A DNA stretch of 62,221 bases from positions 1 through 62,221 of the forward strand of contig JAZNQL010000019.1 of NCBI GenBank assembly GCA_045590155.1, written 5' to 3'. The translations under genes were made by a program, and so were the position numbers. The first letter of the stretch is position 1, and each line of letters starts with the position of its first letter. Positions 33,671 through 42,389 of this stretch are shown in pieces. The stretch comes from JAZNQL01 sp045590155 (GTDB taxonomy: Bacteria; Bacillota; Clostridia; UMGS1883; UMGS1540). Below the pieces are notes generated by a model, which made no database searches, was not told the origin of the DNA, and was given only the letters and a program-made list of their open reading frames with translations.

Positions 33671-34366
33671 TTATTCTGAAATTTTTGCTGTGTTAAGTTT
33701 GATGCCAGGGCCCATTGTTGTTGTAACAGCTACGCTCTTTAAGTACTGGCCTTTTGCAGCTGCGGGCTTTGCCTTAATAATTGTTGTCATAAGTGTGCGG
33801 AAGTTTTCTTCAAGCTTTTCTTTGCCGAAGGAAACCTTTCCAACAGGACAGTGAATAATATTTGTCTTATCAAGACGGTATTCAATTTTACCTGCTTTAA
33901 TTTCTTCTATTGCGCGAGCAACATCAGGAGTAACGGTCCCTGCTTTGGGGTTAGGCATTAAGCCTTTAGGACCTAAAATTCTACCGATACGTCCAACAAC
34001 ACCCATCATATCGGGAGTTGCAACAACTATATCAAACTCAAACCAGTTCTCGTTCTGAATCTTTGCTGCAAGATCGTCATCTCCAACGTAATCTGCACCT
34101 GCAGCCTGTGCTTCAGCAGCTTTATCGCCTTTTGCAAATACGAGAACACGTACCTTTTTACCGGTACCATGGGGCAGAACAACTGCACCTCTAACCTGCT
34201 GGTCAGCATGTCTTGAGTCAACGCCGAGCTTGATGTGCGCTTCAACTGTTTCGTCGAACTTAGCCTTGCCTATTTTTGTAACAAGTTCCATAGCTTCAGA
34301 AACTTCGTACAGTTTTCCGCGTTCAAGCAACTGTGCGCTTTCTCTGTAATTTTTACCTCTTTTCAC
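33671..34366 (-). CDS. rplA: 50S ribosomal protein L1
   Basis: 231 residues. KRGKNYRESAQLLERGKLYEV start, VELPHGTGK-type segment VVLPHGTGKKVRVLVFAKG, and GRIGRILGPKGLMPNPKAGTV. L1 binds 23S rRNA at the E-site stalk and can repress its own mRNA. GTG start with GAGGAGG upstream. An L1-type mRNA motif lies just upstream (34382-34416). Confidence 0.98.
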   Translation of the reverse strand: MKRGKNYRESAQLLERGKLYEVSEAMELVTKIGKAKFDETVEAHIKLGVDSRHADQQVRGAVVLPHGTGKKVRVLVFAKGDKAAEAQAAGADYVGDDDLAAKIQNENWFEFDIVVATPDMMGVVGRIGRILGPKGLMPNPKAGTVTPDVARAIEEIKAGKIEYRLDKTNIIHCPVGKVSFGKEKLEENFRTLMTTIIKAKPAAAKGQYLKSVAVTTTMGPGIKLNTAKISE

Positions 34367-34381
34367 TGATAAAACCTCCTC

Positions 34382-34416
34382 GTGGTAATTTCGAATCGTC
34401 TTTCAGATTCTCCCAC
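34382..34416 (-). promoter_or_regulatory. Candidate L1-binding mRNA motif, copy 2 (before rplA)
   Basis: The minus strand reads GTGGGAG (34416-34410) ... GATTCG ... ATTACCAC (34389-34382); GTGG pairs with CCAC around an asymmetric loop. The same pattern precedes rplK. It resembles the 23S rRNA L1 site used for autoregulation. Confidence 0.6.
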
Positions 34417-34420
34417 TTCA

Positions 34421-34846
34421 TTATTCTTCTACTGTTATACCCATGCTTCTGGCTGTGCCTGCTATCATACTCATAGCAGCTTCAATGCTTGCAGCATTAA
34501 GATCAGCCATCTTTGTTTCGGCAATTTCCTTAAGCTGTGCCTTGGTTACCTGAGCAACCTTGGTTTTGTTAGGTACGCCGGAACCACTTTCAATCTTACA
34601 AGCTTTTTTAAGCAAAACTGCCGCAGGGGGAGTTTTTGTTATAAAGCTGAAAGATCTGTCAGCATATACAGTGATAACAACAGGAATAATGAGACCTGCA
34701 TCTTTAGCGGTTCTTTCATTGAATTCCTTTGTGAACTGTACGATGTTAACGCCGTACTGACCGAGTGCAGGACCAACAGGGGGAGCTGGTGTAGCTTTAC
34801 CTGCGGGAATCTGCAGTTTGATGTAACCTGTAATTTTCTGTGCCAT
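34421..34846 (-). CDS. rplK: 50S ribosomal protein L11
   Basis: 141 residues. AQKITGYIKLQIPAGKATPAPPVGPALGQYGVNI at the start and the C-terminal rRNA-binding helix region (LKEIAETKMADLNAASIEAAMSMIAGTARSMGI). It sits at the GTPase-associated centre. RBS AAGGAGGTG. Confidence 0.98.
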   Translation of the reverse strand: MAQKITGYIKLQIPAGKATPAPPVGPALGQYGVNIVQFTKEFNERTAKDAGLIIPVVITVYADRSFSFITKTPPAAVLLKKACKIESGSGVPNKTKVAQVTKAQLKEIAETKMADLNAASIEAAMSMIAGTARSMGITVEE

Positions 34847-34872
34847 TGTAAAGCACCTCCTTGATTAAAAAT

Positions 34873-34904
34873 GTGGTAATGGCGGATTCAAGATATCCTC
34901 CCAC
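34873..34904 (-). promoter_or_regulatory. Candidate L1-binding mRNA motif, copy 1 (before rplK)
   Basis: The minus strand reads GTGGGAGGATATC (34904-34892) ... GAATCC ... ATTACCAC (34880-34873), the same layout as the copy before rplA. Both lie 20-30 bp upstream of the start codons. Confidence 0.6.
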
Positions 34905-34926
34905 TCTATCAAAAGCCAAAGGCTTA

Positions 34927-35448
34927 TCAAGACAGTGTTTCAACCTGATAAAATTCAAGTTCTACCGGTGTTTCTCTTCCGAACATAGATACACATACAC
35001 GTACCTTCTGCTTTTCGTTGTCGATTTCTTCAACCTCGCCGATAAAGCTTTCAAGCGGTCCGTCGCATATCCTTACGCTGTCGCCTACTTCAAAGTCTAC
35101 CTTTATTGTTCTTACTTCTACACCGAGCGAATCTATTTCCGCTTCTGTTAAAGGAACGGGTTTTGAGCCCGGACCTACAAAGCCGGTAACTCCACGTGTG
35201 TTTCGTACTATATACCAGCTTTCGTCTGTCATAACCATCTTAACAAAAACATAACCGGGGTATATTTTGCGGGTAGTTACTTTCTTTTCCTCACCCTTTT
35301 GCTCAACAACCTCTTCGGTGGGAACCTTTACATCTAATATAAGATCTTGAAGGCTTCGGTTTTCGATGGTTTTTTCTATATTTGCTTTAACGTTATTTTC
35401 ATAACCGGAGTATGTATGCGCTACATACCATTTTGCAACAGCTGCCAT
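34927..35448 (-). CDS. nusG: Transcription termination/antitermination factor NusG
   Basis: 173 residues. NGN domain (AKWYVAHTYSGYENNVKANIEK, GYVFVKMVMTDESWYIVRNTRGVTGFVG) and C-terminal KOW motif (FEVGDSVRICDGPLESFIGEVEEID). It binds RNA polymerase and couples transcription to ribosomes. The start chosen is ATG 35448 by homology; the SD-like AAGGAGG is about 30 bp upstream, so a TTG at 35466 is the alternative. Confidence 0.95.
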   Translation of the reverse strand: MAAVAKWYVAHTYSGYENNVKANIEKTIENRSLQDLILDVKVPTEEVVEQKGEEKKVTTRKIYPGYVFVKMVMTDESWYIVRNTRGVTGFVGPGSKPVPLTEAEIDSLGVEVRTIKVDFEVGDSVRICDGPLESFIGEVEEIDNEKQKVRVCVSMFGRETPVELEFYQVETLS

Positions 35449-35496
35449 ACTAAACCAAGAGACCAAAAATATGAGGTCCCTTCCTCCTTTCAGATG

Positions 35497-35691
35497 TTAT
35501 CCGAGCAAGCTCTGTGCTCCAAAGCCAAACAGCAAGTCCAAAAGCCATATAATCAATCCTATAATAAGTACGAAGATTAAAACTATGGCTGTGTTGTTAA
35601 TAAGCTGTTTACGGGAAGGCCAGATTACCTTCTTCATTTCTGTTTTTTCATCTTTGAAAAATTTGCCTATTCTTGCAAAAAACTTTTTCAT
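35497..35691 (-). CDS. secE: Preprotein translocase subunit SecE
   Basis: 64 residues. Basic amphipathic N-terminus (KKFFARIGKFFKDEKTEMKKVIWPSRKQL) and a single membrane helix (NTAIVLIFVLIIGLIIWLLDLLF). Usual short Gram-positive SecE between rpmG and nusG. Confidence 0.96.
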   Translation of the reverse strand: MKKFFARIGKFFKDEKTEMKKVIWPSRKQLINNTAIVLIFVLIIGLIIWLLDLLFGFGAQSLLG

Positions 35692-35741
35692 AACCTCTTA
35701 AACATTCCTTTCTCACGCTTTTAGCGCAGAATTGTTCGGAA

Positions 35742-35891
35742 TTACTTGCTTTCCTTATGCAGAGTATGCTTTTTACAGAATCTGCAGTATTTGCTTAATT
35801 CCAGACGGTCAGGGGTGTTCTTCTTATTCTTTATTGTGTCGTAATTACGCTGTTTACATTCTGAACACGCCAATGTGATTTTTACTCTCAT
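35742..35891 (-). CDS. rpmG: 50S ribosomal protein L33
   Basis: 49 residues, starting MRVKITLACSECKQRNYDT and ending KYCRFCKKHTLHKESK. Two CxxC pairs make this the zinc-binding (C+) form. ATG 35891 with a GAGGTG RBS. First gene of the rpmG-secE-nusG-rplK-rplA run. Confidence 0.96.
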   Translation of the reverse strand: MRVKITLACSECKQRNYDTIKNKKNTPDRLELSKYCRFCKKHTLHKESK

Positions 35892-36001
35892 GTGTGACAC
35901 CTCACTTACTATTTGTGAAAATCTTAAGTTTCTTTGGTAAAGTCCCGTTACAAGCCGAATTTTTGCATCATAAAAAAAGACTTCACCAGGGAAGTATACG
36001 A

Positions 36002-36031
36002 ATTATATCATATAAAAGTCCTGTCTGTCAA
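36002..36031 (-). promoter_or_regulatory. Promoter of rpmG-secE-nusG-rplK-rplA
   Basis: Minus strand TTGACA (36031-36026), 18-bp spacer, TATAAT (36007-36002). A hairpin ACTTC/GAAGT (35995-35980) followed by T7 begins at the predicted transcript 5' end, leaving a 104-nt leader. Confidence 0.82.
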
Positions 36032-36070
36032 TATTTTTTTTAATTTTTAAAGAAATTTTTTACAAACTGT

Positions 36071-36100
36071 AAAAAGCCTCTGCTTTGCAAAGGCTTTTTT
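36071..36100 (-). terminator. Terminator of the triple-repeat lipoprotein gene
   Basis: AAAAAGCCT/AGGCTTTTT hairpin with an inner TGC/GCA; A and T runs on either side. It lies just after the stop at 36103. Confidence 0.8.
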
Positions 36101-36102
36101 GG

Positions 36103-37272
36103 TTATTGTTTTGCTTCCTTAAACACTGCATAAATACCTATTTTATTTGATTCTTCGCCCGATAAAAGGTCTCCATCTTCTGTTATATGAAATTTCATTG
36201 AAGCTTCGCCCTTCCAGTCGCCGTAGGTATTTGAAGTAAATACTATTTTGCCGTTTTGTATAAAATAAGCATCGGAGTTATATGCCTCCTTCATTGAGGG
36301 GCTTAACGACAGAGTGCAGGTTTCGGCTTTATTGAATTTTATTTGTCTTACTGTATCAATTTTTTCTTCCAGATATAATTTATATTCTTCTATTGTCGAA
36401 AAATCCATAAGTCCCAGATACTCTTTAACGTCAGGGTCTGTTTCGTCGCCTGTCAGCAAAAGTCCCGAATACAGGTATGTTTTTCCTCCAACAGATTCTG
36501 CAACTGTTTCTTTGAAATTATACTCAATTTCAAATCCTGCATAATTGTATTTAAAGGAAAGTTTGTCTTCCGAAACAAAAAGTGCGCACGAATTGTCTGC
36601 CGGTGCTTTTTGAACATTCGCTAAAAACACATACTCGCCTTCCTGCATCCAATATCCGTCTTCAGGGAAAACGGTGTATATAACATCATTTTCAAAATAT
36701 GCGTAGCTTGTGCCGTTTTTATAAAATGTTATCTGTCCGTTTTTTATGGTACTTTGTAAATAGTTTTTGTATTCTTCTTCTGTTTTGACTCCTGCTTCTA
36801 AATAAGCCTTGGGTGCTTTTTCGTCAGCATTCCCTTCAAAGGTTACGCCGGTACATTCAAAGGTTTTGCCGTAAACTGAATGAGACGACTTAAGCGCAAA
36901 CGTTACTTCTGCGGTTATATCTTCATAAGAAAGGTTGCAAATAACACAATCTTCAGAAACGGTAAGCAAAAGCTTTTCTCCCTTCATTTCAGAATTGTCT
37001 GAAATTTCAACCTTATTGCCTTTTTGTTCCCAATAGCTGTATTCTTTATATTCAAAATATTCCAAAGGCATTATAAGATGTGCCGAACCGTCAGAGTAAA
37101 AAGATATTTGCATTTCGGCGCAAATTATTTGCATTGTTTTTTCGTCTCCATCAGTCTTAAGACTTTCAAATGCATAGGTTCTGCCCGATACAGAAATGCT
37201 TTTGGCAGAACAACCCGCAAAAAGTGAAGCCAAAACCGATATTATTAAAATAAGTACAATACTTTTTTTCAT
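36103..37272 (-). CDS. Lipoprotein with three internal repeats, unknown function
   Basis: 389 residues. Lipoprotein signal with lipobox LFAGC (Cys about residue 21). The mature part seems to be three related modules of about 115-125 residues starting GRTYAFESL (30), GKTFECTGV (134) and GKTYLYSGL (263). Each has a short helix region (KTEEEYKNYL / STIEEYKLYL) and beta strands ending in a segment like CALFVSEDKLSFKYNY. The form suggests a calycin/lipocalin-like extracytoplasmic binding protein. No family recognised. Own promoter and terminator. Confidence 0.75.
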   Translation of the reverse strand: MKKSIVLILIISVLASLFAGCSAKSISVSGRTYAFESLKTDGDEKTMQIICAEMQISFYSDGSAHLIMPLEYFEYKEYSYWEQKGNKVEISDNSEMKGEKLLLTVSEDCVICNLSYEDITAEVTFALKSSHSVYGKTFECTGVTFEGNADEKAPKAYLEAGVKTEEEYKNYLQSTIKNGQITFYKNGTSYAYFENDVIYTVFPEDGYWMQEGEYVFLANVQKAPADNSCALFVSEDKLSFKYNYAGFEIEYNFKETVAESVGGKTYLYSGLLLTGDETDPDVKEYLGLMDFSTIEEYKLYLEEKIDTVRQIKFNKAETCTLSLSPSMKEAYNSDAYFIQNGKIVFTSNTYGDWKGEASMKFHITEDGDLLSGEESNKIGIYAVFKEAKQ

Positions 37273-37298
37273 AAGTAACCTTCTTTTTGTTTTTTAAT

Positions 37299-37327
37299 AT
37301 TCTAACACAGTTTTCGTGAGTTTACAA
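37299..37327 (-). promoter_or_regulatory. Promoter of the triple-repeat lipoprotein gene
   Basis: Minus strand TTGTAA (37327-37322), 17-bp spacer, TAGAAT (37304-37299) preceded by TGT (extended -10). Confidence 0.6.
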
Positions 37328-37329
37328 CA

Positions 37330-38079
37330 TCAAAGCTTTATAAATGCGCCTTGTCTTCCCTTATCAGTGCTTCTGTGCGAAAAGAACAAATCGTTTGAAC
37401 AATAGGTACATAAATCACTTCTGTCTATTTGTGTTACGCCTGCTTCTTTCAGGTCTTCCTCTATAAACCCCGCCACATGACTTTTGAATTTGTTGCCGTA
37501 CTCTTTTGTTAAATATGCAAGGTGAGGATGGGTAACGTCAAAAACCTGTTTTGTATCTTCCCCTATTTCAAAGCAGCATTTACCGATAGAAGGGCCTATT
37601 GCTGCCTTTATATTTTTGCAGTTAAATTCTTCTTTCATTATCTTAACTGCTTTTACTGATATTTTTTTAGTTGTTCCTCTCCAGCCCGAATGTACTGCCG
37701 CTATTACTTTTTTATCGTCGTCATACAAAAGTACAGGAACGCAATCAGCAGTAAATACGCCTATGGTTATCCCCTTTTGTGCTGTTACAAAGCCATCTGC
37801 TATATAAAGAGCATTTAAATCTGAATTTTTATCAAGAACTACTACATTATCTGTATGTTCCTGCTTTGGCGTAATGATTTTTGAAAGGTTAAAGGTTTTG
37901 CTTAAACGGGTGTAGTTTTCCGCCACGTTTTCTGCATCATCCTGCGTTCGTACTCCAAGATTTAAGGATGCATACTCTTTTTCTGTGCTTACCCCGCCAA
38001 TCCTTGTAGTAAAAATATGAGTTGTATTTATTATTTCACTTTCCAAAAACTTAATTCCGTTTTTTTCTTTTAACTGCAC
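37330..38079 (-). CDS. pgeF: Peptidoglycan editing factor PgeF (multicopper polyphenol oxidase family)
   Basis: 249 residues. The family motif ADCVPVLLYDDDKKVIAAVHSGWRGTTKK carries the Cys and His ligands, and SIGKCCFEIGED and DLCTYCSNDLFFSHR follow. PgeF/YfiH/YlmD proteins remove wrong amino acids from UDP-MurNAc precursors, or act as purine nucleoside phosphorylases in some lineages. GTG start after CAGGAGAG, with its own promoter. Confidence 0.92.
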   Translation of the reverse strand: MQLKEKNGIKFLESEIINTTHIFTTRIGGVSTEKEYASLNLGVRTQDDAENVAENYTRLSKTFNLSKIITPKQEHTDNVVVLDKNSDLNALYIADGFVTAQKGITIGVFTADCVPVLLYDDDKKVIAAVHSGWRGTTKKISVKAVKIMKEEFNCKNIKAAIGPSIGKCCFEIGEDTKQVFDVTHPHLAYLTKEYGNKFKSHVAGFIEEDLKEAGVTQIDRSDLCTYCSNDLFFSHRSTDKGRQGAFIKL

Positions 38080-38098
38080 AAAATCACTCTCCTGTTAG

Positions 38099-38127
38099 AG
38101 TATAGCAGATTTTATTTATTACGTCAA
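38099..38127 (-). promoter_or_regulatory. Promoter of pgeF
   Basis: Minus strand TTGACG (38127-38122), 17-bp spacer, TATACT (38104-38099). Confidence 0.65.
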
Positions 38128-38148
38128 CTTTAGCCTTGGTTGTTAAAT

Positions 38149-39429
38149 CTATACAAGCTTTATTATGTTATAGCTTGTTGCAAGCAACGCCCAGTTTTGT
38201 GCAAACGGGAACATAATGCTCCAGTATCCTATTCCGGTAAGATTATATCTGTCAGCAAGACGAAGCTTTGCATCAATACTTCTTACATCTTCAAACCATA
38301 CAACGTGGCTCCTTCCGTTTTCGGTGTAATAGAAATACGGCGTTTGCGATTCCCTGTCAAAAATTATTTCGGCATTTTGCTGTGCTGCCCTTTCAACTGC
38401 CGTTTGATTTCCGAGTGCCTGTGCCCTTGAGGTGCCTTGCTCGTAAGGAAGTGTCCAGTCATATCCGTAGTTTGGTATGCCCATATAAATTTTATTTCGT
38501 GGGATTTCTGATACGGCATATCTTATCACATCCTCTACCTGCGGCAATGGCGCTACTGCAAGAGGAGGACCGTATGTATATCCCCATTCGTATGTCATAA
38601 GCAAAACTCTGTTGGCTATTGCGCCTATTGCGGGATAATTATGTGCCTCGTACAAAAGTCCCGGCTGATTTGCATAGGTTTTAGGCGCTAAAGCAACACT
38701 TAAGGTAAAACCGTTTTGCGAAAGTTTTTCTCTTGCGTTCTCCAAAAAATCAAGGTATGCCTCGCCATAATCATAGGGAACATATTCAAAGTCAACATCC
38801 AGTGCTTGATATCCTTTTTCTCTCATAACTTCAATAATGTTATTTAAAACTATTTCCTGATAAGCTCTATCTCCTAAAAGTCTTTTTGCCTTTTCGCCCG
38901 AGAAGTTTCCGCTTTCGTCTATTGTTGTAAGTACCATTACGGGAACTACCCTGAATTCATATGCAAGGCGGATAAGCTCTGTATCGTTTACACCTATAAG
39001 CCCGCCTTCATCATCAAAGCCGTAGGAAAAAATTGCAAGATAGGTAAGATAAGGCAATGCTCTTAAAAGAACATTCCTTCTTATATAGGGATAAGCATAC
39101 CCCATTACAGAAAGCGAGCGCCGTTTTTCTCCTTCAAAAGATATTGTAAGCTCCTGCCCTGGGAAAATGTTGCCCGAAATAGCAATAGTGGGATTATTCT
39201 GAATAAGCTCGATTTCGCTTATCCCAAATCTTCGGGATATAGAAAAAAGGCTGTCCCCAGGTTGTACCCTGTAAATTTGCAAAGGAAACGTAACAATAAG
39301 CGCCTGACCAACAGCAAGACGAGAATTAAGAGCAAGACCGTTATCGCTTAAAAGCCTTGCAACCGAAACTCCATACTGCCTTGCAATGGAAGTTAAAGTG
39401 TCTCCTCTTTGAACAACATGTATAAGCAT
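38149..39429 (-). CDS. LysM-GH18 spore germination hydrolase (YaaH/SleL type)
   Basis: 426 residues. Two N-terminal LysM repeats (HVVQRGDTLTSIARQYGVS and YRVQPGDSLFSISRRFGIS) are followed by a glycoside hydrolase 18 barrel with the catalytic pattern DVDFEYV near residue 205. No signal peptide is seen, as in YaaH/SleL/SafA-like spore proteins that are assembled from the mother cell. It fits a cortex-lytic N-acetylglucosaminidase acting at germination. Start ATG 39429 with AAGGAG nine bases upstream; the in-frame upstream ORF has no RBS. Confidence 0.9.
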   Translation of the reverse strand: MLIHVVQRGDTLTSIARQYGVSVARLLSDNGLALNSRLAVGQALIVTFPLQIYRVQPGDSLFSISRRFGISEIELIQNNPTIAISGNIFPGQELTISFEGEKRRSLSVMGYAYPYIRRNVLLRALPYLTYLAIFSYGFDDEGGLIGVNDTELIRLAYEFRVVPVMVLTTIDESGNFSGEKAKRLLGDRAYQEIVLNNIIEVMREKGYQALDVDFEYVPYDYGEAYLDFLENAREKLSQNGFTLSVALAPKTYANQPGLLYEAHNYPAIGAIANRVLLMTYEWGYTYGPPLAVAPLPQVEDVIRYAVSEIPRNKIYMGIPNYGYDWTLPYEQGTSRAQALGNQTAVERAAQQNAEIIFDRESQTPYFYYTENGRSHVVWFEDVRSIDAKLRLADRYNLTGIGYWSIMFPFAQNWALLATSYNIIKLV

Positions 39430-39544
39430 TATATCAACTCCTTTTTCTTTGCTTAACATATTATTCAGATTATTGATTTTAGTGAATAACATCTTTTGTT
39501 CAAAGCTGACCTCTTAACGGGCAAAAGTATAACTTAAAAACGCA

Positions 39545-39575
39545 AAAACAGATTACGCAATGCGTAACCTGTTTT
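39545..39575 (-). terminator. Terminator of metY
   Basis: AAAACAG(A)TTACGC / GCGTAA(C)CTGTTTT with one mismatch; a T run follows on the minus strand. Confidence 0.8.
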
Positions 39576-39582
39576 GATTTTA

Positions 39583-40845
39583 TCAAACGTTTTCGAGTGC
39601 CTGTTTTAAGTCTTCGATTATATCGTCTACATTTTCAAGCCCTACCGAAAGTCTTACCATGGAAGGGTTAATGCCTGCAGCTACAAGCTGCTGGTCGGTA
39701 AGCTGACGGTGTGTTTCGCTTGCAGGGTGTAATACACAAGTTCTTATGTCTGCAACGTGTACTTCGTTTGAAGCAAGCTTTAATGAGTCCATAAATCTTA
39801 CTGCCGCATCTCTGCCGCCCTTTATGTTTACTGAGATAACTCCGCTTGCGCCCTTTAAGTATTTTTGTGCAAGCTCGTACTGACTGTCACCTTCAAGGAA
39901 GGGATAATCAACATGCTCTATTTTGTCGGATTCCTTTAAAAATTTTGCTACTGTAAGGGCATTTTCGCAGTACTGCTTCATTCTTATATGAAGTGTTTCA
40001 AGTCCTAAATTAAGAAGGAAAGCCGAATGTGCCGCAGGATATGCACCAAAATCTCTCATCAGCTGCATTCTTGCTTTTATTATATATGCCGCTTCCTTAT
40101 ATGTATCAACATATGTTATGCCGTGATAGGATTCATCAGGCTCTGTAAATTCAGGGAACTTGCCGTTTGACCAGTTGAATTTACCACTGTCAACAATAAC
40201 GCCACCGCCCTGAACTGCATGACCGTCCATATATTTGGTTGTTGAATGAATAACTATATCTGCTCCAAATTCAAAGGGTTTGCACAAAATGGGAGTTGCA
40301 AAGGTGTTGTCTATTATAAGAGGAACGTCCATACTGTGGGCTATGTTTGCAAATCTTTCGATATCAAAAACTTTAAGTGCGGGATTTGCTATTGTTTCGC
40401 CAAAAACAGCTTTTGTGTTTTCTTTGAAGGCTGCCTTTATTTCTTCGTCGCTCCACGATGCATCAACATAAATGCATTCTATTCCAAGCTTTTTTAATGT
40501 ATATGAGAAAAGATTTATTGTTCCGCCGTAAATCTGGGGCACGCTTATAAAGCTATCGCCAGCATGACAGATATTTAAAATAGAAAGAAGGCTTGCCGCT
40601 TGTCCTGATGATGTGCACATTGCACCTACGCCGCCCTCTAAAGCTGCAATCTTTTCTTCAACCGCCATTACAGTCGGGTTTGCAAAACGTGAGTATATAA
40701 GGCTTTTTGTGGGTTCGTCAAACACAGCCGCAACATCGTCTGTCGAATCATAAACATAGGTTGTGCTTTGCACTATCGGTACTACTCTCGGTTCTGTATT
40801 TTTCGGGGTGTAACCCGCATGTAGGCATTTTGTTTCGTCTCTCAT
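39583..40845 (-). CDS. metY: O-acetylhomoserine aminocarboxypropyltransferase/cysteine synthase
   Basis: 420 residues, a PLP enzyme of Cys/Met metabolism. It makes homocysteine from O-acetylhomoserine and sulfide. Motifs: KCLHAGYTPKN-like start, SSGQAASLLSILNICHAGDS, DNTFATPILCKPFEFGADIVIHSTTKY with the PLP Lys, GHAVQGGGVIVDSG, and the C-terminal QLVAAGINPSMVRLSVGLEN. RBS GGAGGT. It follows a MATE gene by 25 bp and may be co-transcribed. No SAM riboswitch or T-box fits in the short gap. Confidence 0.92.
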   Translation of the reverse strand: MRDETKCLHAGYTPKNTEPRVVPIVQSTTYVYDSTDDVAAVFDEPTKSLIYSRFANPTVMAVEEKIAALEGGVGAMCTSSGQAASLLSILNICHAGDSFISVPQIYGGTINLFSYTLKKLGIECIYVDASWSDEEIKAAFKENTKAVFGETIANPALKVFDIERFANIAHSMDVPLIIDNTFATPILCKPFEFGADIVIHSTTKYMDGHAVQGGGVIVDSGKFNWSNGKFPEFTEPDESYHGITYVDTYKEAAYIIKARMQLMRDFGAYPAAHSAFLLNLGLETLHIRMKQYCENALTVAKFLKESDKIEHVDYPFLEGDSQYELAQKYLKGASGVISVNIKGGRDAAVRFMDSLKLASNEVHVADIRTCVLHPASETHRQLTDQQLVAAGINPSMVRLSVGLENVDDIIEDLKQALENV

Positions 40846-40870
40846 AATTTTACCTCCAAAAATAATCTCT

Positions 40871-42244
40871 TTATTCTATTATATCAGCTTTTTTTATTTT
40901 GTTCAACCTTTTCCTTGCAAATATATAACACACAAAATGTGCCGCTCCTGTCAAAAACCAAGATATGGGATAAACTATAAATATGTTATTTATAGTTGGC
41001 ATTAATGGGAATACAAAGGCAAGCCAGGTAATTCTGAATATACAGGTGCCGAAAATTGCTACAAAAAGGGGCAATAGCGAATACCCAAGGCCACGCACAC
41101 CATTGCCAAGCGATTCCATTATACCGCATAAACAATATGGTGCCATTACAAACCAAAGTCTGTTTATACCATACCTGATAACCTCTGCATCATTAGAGTA
41201 TATTGAAAGCACCTTCGCTGCAAAGGGCATTATTGTTACAGTAAACAAAATGCCTGTAACTGCCGCACAAAGCGCGCAAGCTTTTAAGCCGGCATCAACT
41301 CTTTTAAGCTTTCCTGCTCCGAGGTTTTGTCCCGAGAGTGTGAGCATTGTCTGGGCAAAGGAATTAATTGCTACATAGGCAAAACCTTCAACATTGCCAG
41401 CCGCAGCACTCCCTGCTACTATGGCGGTTTGGTCAAATGAATTTACCGATGCCTGTACCATCATATTTGATATCGAAAACATAGAGCTTTGCAGCCCTGC
41501 AGGCAAACCTATGGCGACAATCTCACTCATTTCGTTTTTATCAAATGCAATTTTTGATATATCAAGGTGTACCTCGCTTTGCTCGGTTATAAGACACAAA
41601 ATAACTAAAGTCATCGAAACAAACTGTGATATAGCCGTTGCAAGTCCTACACCGAGTGCTCCCATATGAAACACTATAACAAATATAAGATTTAATATAA
41701 CATTCACGATGCCTGCAACTGTTAAAAATCTAAGCGGTCTTTCAGTATCCCCTTTAGAACGTAGAATTGATGCGCCAAAGTTATACACTATGGTAGCGGG
41801 CACTCCTACAAAATAGGCACGCATATATTTAAGGGCACTGTTAAAAATATCGCTCGGGGTGTCAAGCAAACGAAGGAGAGGTCCCGAAATCAAAAAGCCT
41901 ACAACGCCGGTTATAATTCCGAACAAAATACTTGTCGCAATTGCGGTATGTACTGCCTTTTCTACTCTATATGTGTCCTTTGCACCTATATGCCTTGCAA
42001 TAAGCACATTTGAGCCTATCGAAAGACCTATACAAAAGTTTACTATAAGATTTACACTCGAGCTTGTTGCCCCAACAGCTGCAAGCTCACCACTGCCCGC
42101 AAACTTTCCTACCACTATAATATCGGCAGCGTTAAAGAGAAGCTGCAAAATTCCGTTAAGCATAAGCGGTATTGTAAAAAGCAAAATGTTTTTTAATAAA
42201 GGCCCTTCGGTAAAATTTGTTTCACTGCGTGCCAAACTTTTCAT
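40871..42244 (-). CDS. MATE family efflux transporter
   Basis: 457 residues with about twelve membrane helices in two halves. The N-terminus LLKNILLFTIPLMLNGILQLLFNAADIIVVGKFAG is typical of MATE. It exports cations or drugs by Na+ or H+ antiport; the substrate is unknown. Start ATG 42244 (RBS AGAAGGGG) with a promoter at 42288; a longer reading frame covers the promoter and is rejected. Confidence 0.92.
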   Translation of the reverse strand: MKSLARSETNFTEGPLLKNILLFTIPLMLNGILQLLFNAADIIVVGKFAGSGELAAVGATSSSVNLIVNFCIGLSIGSNVLIARHIGAKDTYRVEKAVHTAIATSILFGIITGVVGFLISGPLLRLLDTPSDIFNSALKYMRAYFVGVPATIVYNFGASILRSKGDTERPLRFLTVAGIVNVILNLIFVIVFHMGALGVGLATAISQFVSMTLVILCLITEQSEVHLDISKIAFDKNEMSEIVAIGLPAGLQSSMFSISNMMVQASVNSFDQTAIVAGSAAAGNVEGFAYVAINSFAQTMLTLSGQNLGAGKLKRVDAGLKACALCAAVTGILFTVTIMPFAAKVLSIYSNDAEVIRYGINRLWFVMAPYCLCGIMESLGNGVRGLGYSLLPLFVAIFGTCIFRITWLAFVFPLMPTINNIFIVYPISWFLTGAAHFVCYIFARKRLNKIKKADIIE

Positions 42245-42287
42245 TTTCTTACCCCTTCTGCTGGCTCTGATTTTTTTTATACTCCTT

Positions 42288-42316
42288 ATTATATGCCCTT
42301 TAATTCCCTTTGTAAA
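42288..42316 (-). promoter_or_regulatory. Promoter of MATE-metY
   Basis: Minus strand TTTACA (42316-42311), 17-bp spacer, TATAAT (42293-42288). Confidence 0.75.
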
Positions 42317-42338
42317 GATGTTTTTTGCAAAATTTCTC

Positions 42339-42367
42339 TTCTCAAACAAAGTTTTTTATGCTATACT
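42339..42367 (+). promoter_or_regulatory. Promoter of the ZIP transporter gene
   Basis: TTCTCA (weak -35, 42339-42344), 17-bp spacer, TATACT (42362-42367) preceded by TGC (extended -10). Divergent from the MATE promoter. Confidence 0.5.
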
Positions 42368-42389
42368 TGTTTTAAAGGGAGGTTTTTAT

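Noticed and set aside
41859..42389. Long N-terminal extension of the ZIP transporter frame
   Set aside because: It is antisense to the MATE gene; AGGGAGG and the ZIP homology begin at 42390.
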